Shown in pieces: positions 1 to 7,825 of a stretch of DNA of 43,668 bases (position 1 is its first letter; each line of letters begins with the position of its first letter). Where the stretch lies: positions 1 through 43,668 of IMG/VR virus record IMGVR_UViG_3300009609_000016, one strand, 5' to 3'. The stretch is from a virus. Below the pieces are notes generated by a model. That model had not been told where the DNA came from. It saw nothing but the letters and a program-made list of their open reading frames with translations, and did not search any database. Both the position numbers and the translations under genes were made by a program.

Positions 1-69
1 GGGTACGCCGTTGGAGTTGACGGAACGTCCGACGCGGTAGATCCCCAAGCGCCCCGCACCACTGGCTGA
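1..69 (+). CDS. 3' end of zinc-ribbon-like small protein (split by the window edge)
   Basis: This is the C-terminal part of the gene seen whole at 43354-43614, repeated here because of the terminal redundancy. The reading frame ends with TGA at 67-69. It includes the codons for AVDPQ, which form the boundary motif discussed in the findings. It is not a separate gene. Confidence 0.85.
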   Translation, partial: GYAVGVDGTSDAVDPQAPRTTG

Positions 70-123
70 CCACGCGCGACTGAGTCTTTGTGCGTTGTCG
101 GCCACTCCGATGCCCTGCTGGAC
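1..123. repeat. Terminal direct repeat, left copy
   Basis: Bases 1-123 are identical to bases 43546-43668. The repeat carries the 3' end of the plus-strand gene that starts near 43354, and one copy of the 14-base boundary motif (34-47). It shows that the contig closes on itself (unique length 43,545 bp), or that the virion DNA has a short direct terminal repeat. The sequence alone cannot separate the two. Confidence 0.97.
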
Positions 124-175
124 GCAGGAACAGATGAAGGCACTCTGTTTTCCCAGCACCGGAGCGGCCGAACTT
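70..175. other. Convergent intergenic region
   Basis: This region lies between the end of the plus-strand group and the end of the long minus-strand block, so a bidirectional terminator would be expected. It starts with CCACGCGCGA, the companion motif of the boundary repeats. There is a small 5-bp hairpin (CCTGC/GCAGG) near 112-126, but no T-tract follows it. I see no convincing intrinsic terminator. Confidence 0.5.
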
Positions 176-502
176 CTATCGCCGACTGAGAACAGTAATC
201 AATCGAGACGATCGCCCGAGTATCTGTGACTGGCCATCGAACACCGCAGCCGTGACGGTCATCGATTCGCCAGCCGGTACGCGACGCCATTCGATCCAGT
301 GCGTCTTCCGCGCCTGCTCGCCGTCGAGTTGAATCTGGCTGGACTGCACCACGTCGCCGCGATCAATGTCTGGTTCCACTTGCACCATGATCCTGACGGC
401 CTGATCCTCCCAGACAATCGCGGGAGCGTGGACGATGGACACGCGCGGAGACGGGGCCATCAGGGCCACGATCAACAGGGCAGCGACAAGGCTGTAACGC
501 AT
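176..502 (-). CDS. Small predicted exported protein
   Basis: 108 aa. The N-terminus is a classic Sec signal: MRYS, then a hydrophobic stretch of about 12 residues, with likely cleavage after V-H-A near residue 26. The mature part is short, charged and beta-rich in appearance, with no motif I recognise. ATG start at 502, 7 bases after the stop of the upstream gene. It is the last gene of the leftward block. One of seven signal-peptide genes in this phage. Function unknown. Confidence 0.7.
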   Translation of the reverse strand: MRYSLVAALLIVALMAPSPRVSIVHAPAIVWEDQAVRIMVQVEPDIDRGDVVQSSQIQLDGEQARKTHWIEWRRVPAGESMTVTAAVFDGQSQILGRSSRLITVLSRR

Positions 503-509
503 CGGTCAT

Positions 510-878
510 TCAGTCGCCGTTGTTTTTGTACGCGTACGTCTCGACGTTCCGCCGCTGGTCTACTGTGCCGTGGTTCCACACGCGCCCAGGTGAGCCGTCG
601 CTGTCGGTGCCCCGGAAGAACGCGCCTGGATGCTTCGGGTGCATGAACTCGATCATGGCAAAGTTCGCCACGTCCATCAGGTACTCGGTGTTGCCAGTCT
701 CGGCGTATTTCTCCAGCCGCAGGCGTAGCGAGTCCAGCGCGTTGACCTTGTGCGGGTACGCATCGGCCACCCGCCCGTACTTGCAGAACGACACCGCCAT
801 CCGGTTGACCATGCCGTCGAGGAATTGCGCGCTGTACTCCGTCTCTGGGATGCCCGGTATCAGTTTCACTGTCACCAT
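510..878 (-). CDS. Conserved-looking helical phage protein
   Basis: 122 aa. The ATG at 878 is preferred over the GTG at 884 because GAGG lies 5 bases ahead of it. The middle is helical, with a charged RLRLEKY segment followed by TGNTEYLMDVANFAMIEF. That segment style is seen in phage proteins of unknown role; I recall it from the family only loosely. No catalytic motif is evident, and a nucleotide-metabolism role would be a guess. Confidence 0.7.
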   Translation of the reverse strand: MVTVKLIPGIPETEYSAQFLDGMVNRMAVSFCKYGRVADAYPHKVNALDSLRLRLEKYAETGNTEYLMDVANFAMIEFMHPKHPGAFFRGTDSDGSPGRVWNHGTVDQRRNVETYAYKNNGD

Positions 879-885
879 ATGCACC

Positions 886-1053
886 TCATTCCCTGTCGTC
901 GTCCTCGTCGCCGTCGTCCAAGTTCCACGTCTTGCCGCAGACGTTGCAGAAGTAGGCCTGCGGTTCGACTTCTTCGACCATGTGGCCGGATTCCGAGCAG
1001 CCAGGGCACATCACTTCCATGCCCTTGCGCTTCGGACCCTCACGCCGTGGCAT
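886..1053 (-). CDS. Zinc-ribbon microprotein
   Basis: About 55 aa from the ATG at 1053 (later in-frame ATGs at 1020 and 1011 are possible). It shows CPGC and, about 20 residues later, CNVC, a Cys4 zinc-ribbon arrangement. The C-terminal tail is strongly acidic (DDGDEDDD). The start overlaps the end of the preceding zinc-ribbon gene by 14 bases. The likely role is nucleic-acid or protein binding; nothing more specific can be said. Confidence 0.65.
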   Translation of the reverse strand: MPRREGPKRKGMEVMCPGCSESGHMVEEVEPQAYFCNVCGKTWNLDDGDEDDDRE

Positions 1054-1198
1054 TGGCCTTGTTCGTCTGCACACAGGGGCCGTGATGCGTGACCGTGGTC
1101 ACGTCGTTGATAGTGCTCACAATCAGCACGGGTTCACCGCACGTGGGGCAGACCACGCCAATCGAGGACCAATCGCCCACGTCGTCCTTAGTCGGCAT
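1040..1198 (-). CDS. Zinc-ribbon-like microprotein
   Basis: 52 aa from the ATG at 1198, which overlaps the end of the HExxH gene. It contains CPTC in the first third, and THHGPC in the last third could complete a metal site. It is one of two adjacent Cys-rich microgenes at the end of the late block. Function unknown. Confidence 0.6.
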   Translation of the reverse strand: MPTKDDVGDWSSIGVVCPTCGEPVLIVSTINDVTTVTHHGPCVQTNKANATA

Positions 1199-1505
1199 CG
1201 ACGTTGACCGGCCTTCTGCGCCGCTTGGTCCGCACGTACGCCCTCCACCATCGCGCCTTGGTGGGCTCATCCATCCGTAGCACCAGGGCACGCGCGGTCC
1301 GCGTAACGGTGCGCTCGCCGAGCCGAGGACGGGCCCGATGCAAAAGCTCGTGACAGAGCGTCTCCAGAATCGCCGGCCGCGGGTCGATGTAGATGTTCTG
1401 ACCATCCTGCAACCCGTCTACTTGGAACCGCTCGCTGTTGAGACTGCATTCCCACACCCTACCCCTGCGCATTTCGTCCATCAGGTCGTCCAGCGTGACC
1501 TTCAT
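1188..1505 (-). CDS. Putative zinc metallopeptidase-like protein (HExxH)
   Basis: 105 aa. The motif HELLH near residues 52-56 sits in a helix after ILETLC, as in zincin-fold proteins, where the two His bind zinc and Glu is catalytic. The N-terminal half has short beta segments (ECSLNSERFQVDGL). The C-terminus is rich in Arg and Lys. The start ATG at 1505 overlaps the upstream stop as ATGA. Small HExxH proteins occur in phages, but a protease role here is inferred from the motif alone. Confidence 0.65.
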   Translation of the reverse strand: MKVTLDDLMDEMRRGRVWECSLNSERFQVDGLQDGQNIYIDPRPAILETLCHELLHRARPRLGERTVTRTARALVLRMDEPTKARWWRAYVRTKRRRRPVNVDAD

Positions 1506-1768
1506 CGCCTCTTCTTTGCTGGCTTCTCTTCGACCAGCTTGTAGGCTGGCAATGTGACTGTGCGCCCGTCCGAGCCCTGCACGCGCTTGGTCGTGCGCGT
1601 CGCCCTCCCAGCCTTGACCAACAACTTCAGCCGTCTCGCCGCCGCTGACCGATCGATGTTCAACATTTCGCCGAACTCGCCAGTCGTGATTGAGTCCGGG
1701 TCATGGATGCACAGGTCGATGTTTGCCTCTTGTAGTGCGTGCAGCCATTCGTCGCGACTAATCCCCAT
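1502..1768 (-). CDS. Winged-helix DNA-binding protein
   Basis: 88 aa. Residues about 25-60 read as a helix-turn-helix (TTGEFGEMLNIDRSAAARRL) followed by LVKAGRATR and a beta wing, as in MarR-like or replication-terminator-like winged helices. The tail is basic (KPAKKRR). The ATG at 1768 directly follows the stop of the phosphoesterase gene. Probably a regulator; its target is unknown. Confidence 0.7.
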   Translation of the reverse strand: MGISRDEWLHALQEANIDLCIHDPDSITTGEFGEMLNIDRSAAARRLKLLVKAGRATRTTKRVQGSDGRTVTLPAYKLVEEKPAKKRR

Positions 1769-2638
1769 TCACTCCTCCGGTGAGCGGTCCATCGACTTGA
1801 CGAACGAGCGCACGTAGAACACGCCCTCGTCGTTGTAGCGAATCACCAGCCCGCCGAATTGCGGTTCGGTCAGTCTGGCGCCGGCAATCTTCCACGCGAA
1901 CGGCGTCTTGCCCTGCCAACACGGCGTGACAACGGCGGTTGCTCGGCCTCGCTTGGTGGGCAGCTCAATCGCGGAGTACCTATGCCGATGCGAGCGCACG
2001 ATGATGTCAGGCGGGACTCGGCCCCACTGCGCAGCCTCGTTGAACTCCGCAGCCAGTTCCGCGTTCACCGCCGATGTCTCACGCGCCGAACTCGACGTCG
2101 TGCCGATGTGATGCAGGAGATGCACGAGCGGACCCTGTTCACCGCCGACGCGCTTCCACAGGTCGTATCTGGCGTACTGACCTTGCTGGTTCGGCTTCGC
2201 GCCAAGCTCCTCGGCGAGTTCCTCTTCATACACGCCGGACTTGCCGACGTGTGCCTCGGTGCCCCGAATGTGGAAGTAGGTACCGCCCGTCTTCAGGCAG
2301 CGATCCACTTCTGGCTTGATGGCCGCCATCGCGATCTTCTTTTGGTCTTTGGTGTTGTGGCTGATTTGCGTAGTGGAGTTGTGATGCACGCCATCGATCG
2401 CGTCACCGTTGTGAACGAGGTCGTACGGTTCGCCGTTGGTGGCTTCTGGCATCCACACATCCCAGAACTCGCGCCAGAACGCCCAGACCTTCTGCTGAAA
2501 CTCTGACGGGACGTAGAAGCCGCCATCGTCCAGCCCGATGCCCATCGCTGGATACAACCCGAGCCGACACCCAGAGTGCGTGTCGCTGAAGACGACCAGG
2601 TTCCGAATGTGCGAGCGCGTGCCCGATTTGCGAGCCAT
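1769..2638 (-). CDS. Calcineurin-like metallophosphoesterase
   Basis: 289 aa from the ATG at 2638. It has the ordered metal-binding motifs of the family: SDTH (D-x-H) near residues 18-21, NGDAIDG (GD), RGTEAH in place of GNHE, and SHRHR (H-x-H) near residue 215. These ligands hold a di-metal centre that hydrolyses phosphomono- or diesters. It lies just after the lysis genes. Phage members may act on nucleotides, nucleic acids or host signalling phosphates; the substrate cannot be read from sequence. No strong ribosome binding site is seen. Confidence 0.85.
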   Translation of the reverse strand: MARKSGTRSHIRNLVVFSDTHSGCRLGLYPAMGIGLDDGGFYVPSEFQQKVWAFWREFWDVWMPEATNGEPYDLVHNGDAIDGVHHNSTTQISHNTKDQKKIAMAAIKPEVDRCLKTGGTYFHIRGTEAHVGKSGVYEEELAEELGAKPNQQGQYARYDLWKRVGGEQGPLVHLLHHIGTTSSSARETSAVNAELAAEFNEAAQWGRVPPDIIVRSHRHRYSAIELPTKRGRATAVVTPCWQGKTPFAWKIAGARLTEPQFGGLVIRYNDEGVFYVRSFVKSMDRSPEE

Positions 2639-2666
2639 CAGCGCGGTACGTTGAATCGCGTACCCA

Positions 2667-2852
2667 TTACGTTGGTTCGGTCTGCCCAACCGGTGTCGTC
2701 GTCATCTGCCGCATCGCAATCGCGATGGCGCCCTGCACCAGCGGAACGAACTTCACGTACTCCGGAGGAATGACATCGCCGATTCCTGGCATCATCAGAA
2801 TGGCCGCGACCATCGCGAGGCCGTTCACGACATGACTTCGATAGCCCTTCAT
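2667..2852 (-). CDS. Small membrane protein, holin candidate
   Basis: 61 aa. The ATG at 2852 is chosen because GGAGGA lies 9 bases ahead and it forms an ATGA overlap with the upstream stop. There are two hydrophobic segments (around GLAMVAAILMMPG and VPLVQGAIAIAM) separated by IPPEYVKF, with a basic N-terminus. The size, topology and position a few hundred bases from the lysozyme suit a class II-like holin. This is an inference. Confidence 0.6.
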   Translation of the reverse strand: MKGYRSHVVNGLAMVAAILMMPGIGDVIPPEYVKFVPLVQGAIAIAMRQMTTTPVGQTEPT

Positions 2853-2992
2853 TCGCGCCATTCCTCCATCGGATTGAAGTCGAGACACCGCCGACATTGC
2901 CGCACGCCCCGCCAGCCCACTGACGAGACATACGGCCGCCAGTCGTGCGTCCACCACCAGCACCACAGCGAGAGCAAGAGCCGCCACAGCAT
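2849..2992 (-). CDS. Tiny Trp-rich membrane-associated protein
   Basis: 47 aa from the ATG at 2992, joined to the upstream stop as TGATG. A hydrophobic Trp-rich segment (LLLSLWCWWW) is followed by a basic part with CRRC and an acidic end. Position in the lysis cluster suggests a membrane or lysis accessory role, but no family is recognised. Confidence 0.5.
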   Translation of the reverse strand: MLWRLLLSLWCWWWTHDWRPYVSSVGWRGVRQCRRCLDFNPMEEWRE

Positions 2993-3192
2993 CAGTCCGA
3001 CTCCGGTTGCGTCTGGCCGTACAGCGGATCCGGCGTGGGGCTCGGCGTCAACCACGTGGAGCGCCAGAGCACCGTCCAACCCTGTTTCTTCGCCGTCGTG
3101 ATCGCGTAGTCGTCCTCGATGATTTCCTTGAAGTCGTGTTGCCTGGTCACGGCGTTCCAGATGAACACGAGACACATCGGCACTTGGTCCAT
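2992..3192 (-). CDS. Small hypothetical protein in lysis cluster
   Basis: 66 aa from the ATG at 3192, which follows the lysozyme stop by one base. It reads as an alpha/beta mini-domain (CLVFIWNAV, KKQGWTVLWRSTW) with a Pro-rich tail. The junctions with both neighbours are tight, which supports it as a gene. No motif recognised. Confidence 0.6.
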   Translation of the reverse strand: MDQVPMCLVFIWNAVTRQHDFKEIIEDDYAITTAKKQGWTVLWRSTWLTPSPTPDPLYGQTQPESD

Positions 3193-3193
3193 G

Positions 3194-3628
3194 TCATTCC
3201 GGCTCAACTCCGGTACGAAGTGCCTCAACGACCCAGTCGCCACGACGCGGGCCAACGTCGGTGTACCACTTGGAATCTTCAAGCTCCGAGGCGGCCACTT
3301 CATGCAGGCCGGCAGCCATTGCAGCGATGGCCTTCTTGAACCCATAGAGTTTGCCGATGCCGACGTTGAAACACAGGTCGCACCACACCCGCTGACGCAC
3401 CGCATCCAGTTCCACAAACCACGGAAACGACGCCGTAAGCTGGCCCAGAACCATGTCAATGTCGTTCTTCAACAGGTAGAACGCTTCGGCCTGCGTGATG
3501 CCGCGGTCCTCCAGATTGCGACCACAACCGATGGTGAGCTTCCCCGCCGTGCAGGTGTAAACGCGCAGCTTGAAACCTTCGTGTCTGACCAGTTGCGTGA
3601 CCAGCCGCTCACGCGATTCGTCCGTCAC
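3194..3628 (-). CDS. Endolysin, T4-type lysozyme (GH24)
   Basis: 144 aa, GTG start overlapping the upstream stop as GTGA. It cleaves the beta-1,4 bond between MurNAc and GlcNAc in peptidoglycan. The GH24 triad spacing is exact: E17 (HEG), then 8 residues, C26 where T4 lysozyme has Asp20, then 5 residues, T32 (KLTIGCG). The E-C-T variant is known among phage endolysins. The C-terminal helical lobe is present (QRVWCDLCFNVGIG). No signal peptide or SAR anchor is visible, so a holin is expected. Confidence 0.93.
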   Translation of the reverse strand: MTDESRERLVTQLVRHEGFKLRVYTCTAGKLTIGCGRNLEDRGITQAEAFYLLKNDIDMVLGQLTASFPWFVELDAVRQRVWCDLCFNVGIGKLYGFKKAIAAMAAGLHEVAASELEDSKWYTDVGPRRGDWVVEALRTGVEPE

Positions 3629-3837
3629 GACGCCACACGCTCGATGACGCGATCCATCTTCGCGTTCAGCGTCTCGAGCGATTCACCGATGGCCTGGTGC
3701 CGCTCGTCTAGCCGCTTCTGACGTTCCTCGCAGGACTTCTCGTGGGTGTTGACCCGGCCCTCGAGCCGCAAGGCCCAGACCAAGCCGGCCACGGCTATCA
3801 TCGCGATGGTCACAATCGTGCCCGGATCTGGTGTCAT
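3625..3837 (-). CDS. Membrane-anchored coiled-coil protein in lysis cassette
   Basis: 70 aa. One N-terminal membrane segment (TIVTIAMIAVAGLVWAL) is followed by a charged heptad-like helix (RLDERHQAIGESLETLNAKMDRVIERV). The layout resembles phage holin-accessory or inner-membrane spanin-like proteins. It stops inside the lysozyme start (GTGA). The ATG at 3837 follows a TAG directly. No outer spanin lipoprotein was seen nearby, so the exact lysis role is open. Confidence 0.65.
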   Translation of the reverse strand: MTPDPGTIVTIAMIAVAGLVWALRLEGRVNTHEKSCEERQKRLDERHQAIGESLETLNAKMDRVIERVAS

Positions 3838-3984
3838 CTACGCCGCCTGTCTCTCGACCGTCTCCGTGATCGTGACTACGAAGCGATCCTTGTTGATGCC
3901 GCGATACCGATAGGCCGCGAGATACACGGCGATCAACCGCTGTTGCTCTCGTTCGATCGCCGCGATCTCGTCGGCGGTCTTCAC
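3838..3984 (-). CDS. 48-aa helical microprotein
   Basis: GTG at 3984 overlaps the upstream stop as GTGA. A longer in-frame extension exists but would run far into the upstream gene. The protein is mostly one charged helix (EIAAIEREQQRLIAVYLAAY) followed by a short beta-like segment. No family recognised. Confidence 0.55.
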   Translation of the reverse strand: MKTADEIAAIEREQQRLIAVYLAAYRYRGINKDRFVVTITETVERQAA

Positions 3985-4355
3985 CCGATCCGCACGTTCT
4001 GTGGCACCGCAGGCACCGCGATGATCAGCAGCGACAACGGCACACTGGGCGCACTCGACAGGACTTGCCCGTTCAGTGTCACCGTGGCCGTAATCGCCAA
4101 GCTGTGCCCGCCCGTCGTGAGCGCCGGCAATCGCGCGCCACACAGGAACGGACTCGCGGTCCCTGAGCACGTCACGCCAGGCAGGATGGTGGCCGCCGAT
4201 GCGCCGTCGATGGAGTGGTACGTGTAGCCCTGCACCGCGGCGAGGCTGGCCCCTGGCTGATCCCAGATGACGCGCTCAGTCCCGACGACTGGCGTCTGCG
4301 CAGAGGCGAGGACCGGAATCAGCACGAGCGCGAGGGTGAGTAGGGTTCGGGTCAC
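3981..4355 (-). CDS. Predicted exported protein, fibronectin- or Ig-like
   Basis: 124 aa. The GTG at 4355 is chosen: AGGAG lies about 7 bases ahead, it forms GTGA with the fibre gene stop, and it starts exactly at a Sec signal (TRTLLTLALVLIPVLASA, cleavage A-S-A before Gln). The mature part is beta-rich with two Cys about 9 residues apart and ends in a PAVPQNVRIG linker typical of the start of a fibronectin-type domain. Probably a surface or adhesin-like component; function inferred only. Confidence 0.65.
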   Translation of the reverse strand: MTRTLLTLALVLIPVLASAQTPVVGTERVIWDQPGASLAAVQGYTYHSIDGASAATILPGVTCSGTASPFLCGARLPALTTGGHSLAITATVTLNGQVLSSAPSVPLSLLIIAVPAVPQNVRIG

Positions 4356-5962
4356 TGGACGTTCTCCTTGGGGGAATACTGCAACCACGCAAATCTGAGC
4401 ACGCGGATGCGCTTGTCGTTGAGCGGCACGGACTCTTCGGCCGCGGCGCCTGCGAGCCCGATCTCTTCGGTCTGCCCTGATGTGATGTACGCGCCGGGCG
4501 GAATGTTGTCGGTGGTGCTACTGTCACCGTCCAGATCGAGGATGTCTACACCGAGCGGAGTCGCACGGACGGAACTTTCACCGGCACACGAGGCATCCGG
4601 TGTCATCGCGGCAGTGCAGAGACGGAAGTCGCCCGCTGCCGCATTCGCGAGTCGCGGGTCGGTATCGACGCACAACGGAGTCACGGTGCATTGGTTCGCG
4701 TATGCCGCCTTGAAGGCGGTCAGGTCCATCTCGTCGCCATCGGTGCCTTCGTAGAACTCGGTGGTCGTGTTGTAGTAGACGTTGTGCTCGAAATCGAGCG
4801 CCGTCGAGGCGGGCATGCTCGTCGTATCTGAATAGACCATTCGCGCAGCGGTATGAAAGATGTTGTTGTAGACCAAACACCCGTCATACGAGCCCAAGTT
4901 CAACGCTGCCGCCATGTTGTAGAACGTGTTGTTGACGATGCGACAGTTCAAGGCCCCGGGCTGGGCTCGTGATTCAATGCCGATAAGGCCCGGGCTGTCG
5001 CAGGTGTTTTGGTAGATGTAGACGTCTTCCTCGAAGTCCGGATCATCAATCGACCACACGAAGCAGTTGATCGTCGTGTCGGTGACTTTATTGAACCGGA
5101 ACGTGCCGGACGCAATGCCGACCCCGTTGTTCTTGACGATCCATCCCGACGCGGACCCGCTGCACTCGTTGTGCTCGACCAGAAAATTGGACGAGTGATA
5201 GACCGTGAAGCAGGTCCCATTCAGCGAGCCTATGAGATTCTGAAAGTCTGAGACCGAGTTGTTCCGCGCGACGCAGTTGGTGCAGAAGTTGAAGCGGATG
5301 GCCTCCCAGTTGTCGGTCCACACCGTCTGGATGCTAGAGATGATGACGCCCTCGACCCACACGCCCGTGGCGCTGCCCAGCAAGATGGGGCCGGTGTCCG
5401 GGATCGCCGCCCACTGGCTCCCGTCCGTGCATTCGTCAGTCGCGCCGTTGGTCGGGTCTTCGCCGCACGCCACAATCGTCCAGCTGTGGCCGGCGTTGCG
5501 ATCGGCATACCACTTGACGTAATCGCTCTCGAACGCCCCGATGGATGGCGAGTTTGCCGTGTCACTCGTGAGTGTGCATGTCCCGACACAGATGATGGTG
5601 ATGAGGTTGTCGCTGGCTGTGCCTTCCGCGACAGGGGAATACACGCCCTCATAGCGGCAGACGAGCCCAGAGCCCGTGCAGGTGCCGGCGAAGTCATATG
5701 TCCCGCCGAAGACGTAGACCGTATCCCCCGCCGCTGCGGCCTTGGTCGTGTCGCCATCGGCATCGGTGAAGCGATTCGCGTTGCCCCATGTCGCGATGAT
5801 CAGGTTTTCATAACACGTCGAGCCCGCCTCGTTTCCAGCGATGTAGTTGAGTGAGCCCTTCGCTGTGGTGTCGTCGCCGCCGCTGCCATCACCGACACAG
5901 AGCGTTGCCGCATGTGCAGACGAGGCCCAGAGCAACACGCACAGGACGAGCGCGTGCCTCAA
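4352..5962 (-). CDS. Right-handed beta-helix protein with signal peptide (putative tail fibre/spike)
   Basis: 536 aa, TTG start overlapping the upstream stop as TTGA. The first 18 residues are a Sec signal ending S-A-H-A. The middle (about 210-400) has the short N-rich turns of a parallel beta-helix (NNSV, EHNECSG, YIYQNTCDS, RIVNNTFYN, LVYNNIFH), as in pectate-lyase-like phage spikes. It is Cys-rich, which would suit disulfides after export. Position in the tail block points to a receptor-binding or glycan-degrading fibre, but a cleavable signal is not expected for a cytoplasmically assembled tail. No catalytic site is assigned. Confidence 0.75.
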   Translation of the reverse strand: MRHALVLCVLLWASSAHAATLCVGDGSGGDDTTAKGSLNYIAGNEAGSTCYENLIIATWGNANRFTDADGDTTKAAAAGDTVYVFGGTYDFAGTCTGSGLVCRYEGVYSPVAEGTASDNLITIICVGTCTLTSDTANSPSIGAFESDYVKWYADRNAGHSWTIVACGEDPTNGATDECTDGSQWAAIPDTGPILLGSATGVWVEGVIISSIQTVWTDNWEAIRFNFCTNCVARNNSVSDFQNLIGSLNGTCFTVYHSSNFLVEHNECSGSASGWIVKNNGVGIASGTFRFNKVTDTTINCFVWSIDDPDFEEDVYIYQNTCDSPGLIGIESRAQPGALNCRIVNNTFYNMAAALNLGSYDGCLVYNNIFHTAARMVYSDTTSMPASTALDFEHNVYYNTTTEFYEGTDGDEMDLTAFKAAYANQCTVTPLCVDTDPRLANAAAGDFRLCTAAMTPDASCAGESSVRATPLGVDILDLDGDSSTTDNIPPGAYITSGQTEEIGLAGAAAEESVPLNDKRIRVLRFAWLQYSPKENVQ

Positions 5963-6717
5963 AAGATGCCCCCGCCGATGATCGATCGGTGACTCGGCTC
6001 TGTCGCCGCTGCACCCGCTTGCCGGATCGCAAAATGCGAGAGCGCGCGATCATCCGAGGCCGCTTGCGTGAACCCCACGCTGCGCGACCCTTGACCAGCC
6101 GTCGTCTCGTACACCACTTTGGCGGCTTCCAGCCCGCCGTACGTATGGTCCGGCCCTGCCGTCGAGTTCGCCCCGGTCGCCATGCTCGACGCATTACCGT
6201 ACCCGGTGTAGCCGCCAGCGAATCGGACACTATTCGTCCCTGGCGATCCGTCGTCTACCGACTGCTCCGCCAGCACGTCGTCACCCTCAAGGAGCACGAT
6301 CCCGGTCGTATAGATTTCCGTGTCGCCGCCTGCGGTGACGGTGCACACGATGCCGTACAGGACATCGGTGTCATTGGTCCGCGTCACCGTCAATGTCTGC
6401 ATCCCGCTCGGTACACTCGACCCGAGAAACCAGATTTGCACCTGTCCTGGCTCGCCTGCTGCGTCGTGGGCGTCTGCCGACGTGTTCTCAACCAGCGCCG
6501 AGCCGCCATAGTCCACCGACGTGACCTTGTCGGCATCGGCGTGGAAGTTGACCACAAAGAGCACGATGCCGCGAGGCGTGCCGGCGGGCGTATGCGAGAT
6601 GGTGAACGTGTCTGAACTGGCCGATTCGGACGATTCCGTGCAGGCGTCGAAGGCGACTTGAGCCGCGACAGGCTGCGCCCACAGCAGCAGACAGACGAGA
6701 AACAGATAGCGCGTCAT
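5959..6717 (-). CDS. Predicted exported beta-sandwich-like structural protein
   Basis: 252 aa. The ATG at 6717 has GAGG just upstream and lies 5 bases after the previous stop. It starts with a Sec signal (MTRYLFLVCLLLWAQPVAA, cleavage V-A-A before Gln). The mature protein is Ser/Thr/Gly-rich with alternating beta strands, similar in feel to lectin-like or carbohydrate-binding sandwiches (FTISHTPAGTPRGIVLFVV, QIWFLGSSVPSGMQTLTV). It sits between two other signal-peptide genes. Likely a fibre-associated or surface protein; family not identified. Confidence 0.65.
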   Translation of the reverse strand: MTRYLFLVCLLLWAQPVAAQVAFDACTESSESASSDTFTISHTPAGTPRGIVLFVVNFHADADKVTSVDYGGSALVENTSADAHDAAGEPGQVQIWFLGSSVPSGMQTLTVTRTNDTDVLYGIVCTVTAGGDTEIYTTGIVLLEGDDVLAEQSVDDGSPGTNSVRFAGGYTGYGNASSMATGANSTAGPDHTYGGLEAAKVVYETTAGQGSRSVGFTQAASDDRALSHFAIRQAGAAATEPSHRSIIGGGIF

Positions 6718-6722
6718 GGACC

Positions 6723-7802
6723 TCACCGATAGCACCAGCTCGCCGTCACGGTTGCGCCATCCACGGCCGTCGTGCTGTTGATCGCGATGCCCTCGTTGAT
6801 CCGGATCGTGATGCCGTTGGCAAACGACATCCCACCAGGGAAGCTATGCACGCTCCCGGCGCCGTTGGTCGCCGTCGAGTTCAGCGGGATCGGGAAGGTG
6901 TATTTCGGCGTGTCGTTCTCGTCCACATCGGCGGCGTCGTCGTCGTAGATGCGGACGTAGGCCACGGCCGTGTTGATCCCGAAGACCGAAAAGGAGTCGA
7001 GATAGCCCGCCGAACTCTTGATCTCCACTTCGTCGGTGCCGTCCGACACGTAGTTCACAGGGGTGCAGGCCCCGCCATACACCACGGCGGCATTCGTCAC
7101 CGGGTCAATGAGGATGGTATGCAGCCCGGTAAACGAGCCTTCGGTTGCGGCTGTGATGACGGTCGGCGTACCGCCCACGTCTCCCTGTACGTCGATGTTG
7201 CCGATGTTCGCCGTGCCAGCGGCAATCGAAGCGACATCCACGTTGCCGATGTTGTTATCGCCCGCCGCAATCGAGGCCACATCGACGTCGCCGATGTTGT
7301 TGTTCCCGGCCGCGATGGTCAGGACATCCACCGCGTTGGCATCACCGGTCTGGCTAATTGAGACCGTGCCAGCCGAACCGCCGCCACCGCCGCCTCCACC
7401 AGTCGAGAGCGCCAGCACCTTCACCGTGGTGTCGGTCGCCGAGAACCCCGAGTTCGCGTTGATTTTGATGTGCGTGCATCCCGCGACATTGACTGTCCAG
7501 ATGCCCACGAGATCCGTCACCGAATAGGCAACATCGGTCTGCCCGTCCAGTGTCAGCGCCAACTCGTCATCGGTGTCGTAGGTCGTGCCTCCATCGACGG
7601 AGCACTGCACTTCCCACACGCCCGAGTAGGTGTCCAGCGTTTGAATACGGGCCGCCGCCATGCCGCCGACGTTGACCACGATTGAGGTCGTCGTCGCGGT
7701 GAGGGTGCCAGAGCCGGCTTGTGTCGCCAGTCGAGTAATCGGCTGCGCCCACGCCGGAGCGGCCATCAGCAGCAAGGCCAGGACGAGAATGTGAACGCGC
7801 AT
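6723..7802 (-). CDS. Predicted exported repeat-bearing structural protein
   Basis: 359 aa. The ATG at 7802 is chosen over upstream ATG/TTG codons: AAGGAG lies 8 bases ahead and a Sec signal begins there (MRVHILVLALLLMAAPAWA). Near residues 160-210 are three 15-residue repeats of the form AAGxxNIGxVDVASI. The flanks are beta-rich. Similar NIGNVD repeats occur in phage head- or tail-fibre-like proteins. Two Cys near the end and several before could form disulfides. Function inferred as fibre or surface decoration. Confidence 0.68.
   Translation of the reverse strand: MRVHILVLALLLMAAPAWAQPITRLATQAGSGTLTATTTSIVVNVGGMAAARIQTLDTYSGVWEVQCSVDGGTTYDTDDELALTLDGQTDVAYSVTDLVGIWTVNVAGCTHIKINANSGFSATDTTVKVLALSTGGGGGGGGSAGTVSISQTGDANAVDVLTIAAGNNNIGDVDVASIAAGDNNIGNVDVASIAAGTANIGNIDVQGDVGGTPTVITAATEGSFTGLHTILIDPVTNAAVVYGGACTPVNYVSDGTDEVEIKSSAGYLDSFSVFGINTAVAYVRIYDDDAADVDENDTPKYTFPIPLNSTATNGAGSVHSFPGGMSFANGITIRINEGIAINSTTAVDGATVTASWCYR
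7191..7325 (-). repeat. Three 45-base coding repeats
   Basis: Three imperfect in-frame 45-base units encode AAG-x-x-NIG-x-VDVASI-like 15-mers in the exported protein above. Variation is mostly at the first residues of each unit. They are short tandem coding repeats, typical of fibre shafts, and not a CRISPR array. Confidence 0.8.
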
Positions 7803-7825
7803 CAACTGAACTCCTTGTGTGGTCA

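Noticed and set aside
5230-5763. 177-codon minus-strand frame inside the fibre gene
   Set aside because: Ser/Arg/Ala-rich frame shifted against the clear beta-helix protein.
7191-7325. Possible CRISPR or intergenic repeat array
   Set aside because: The 45-base repeats are in frame, vary between units and code a protein repeat.
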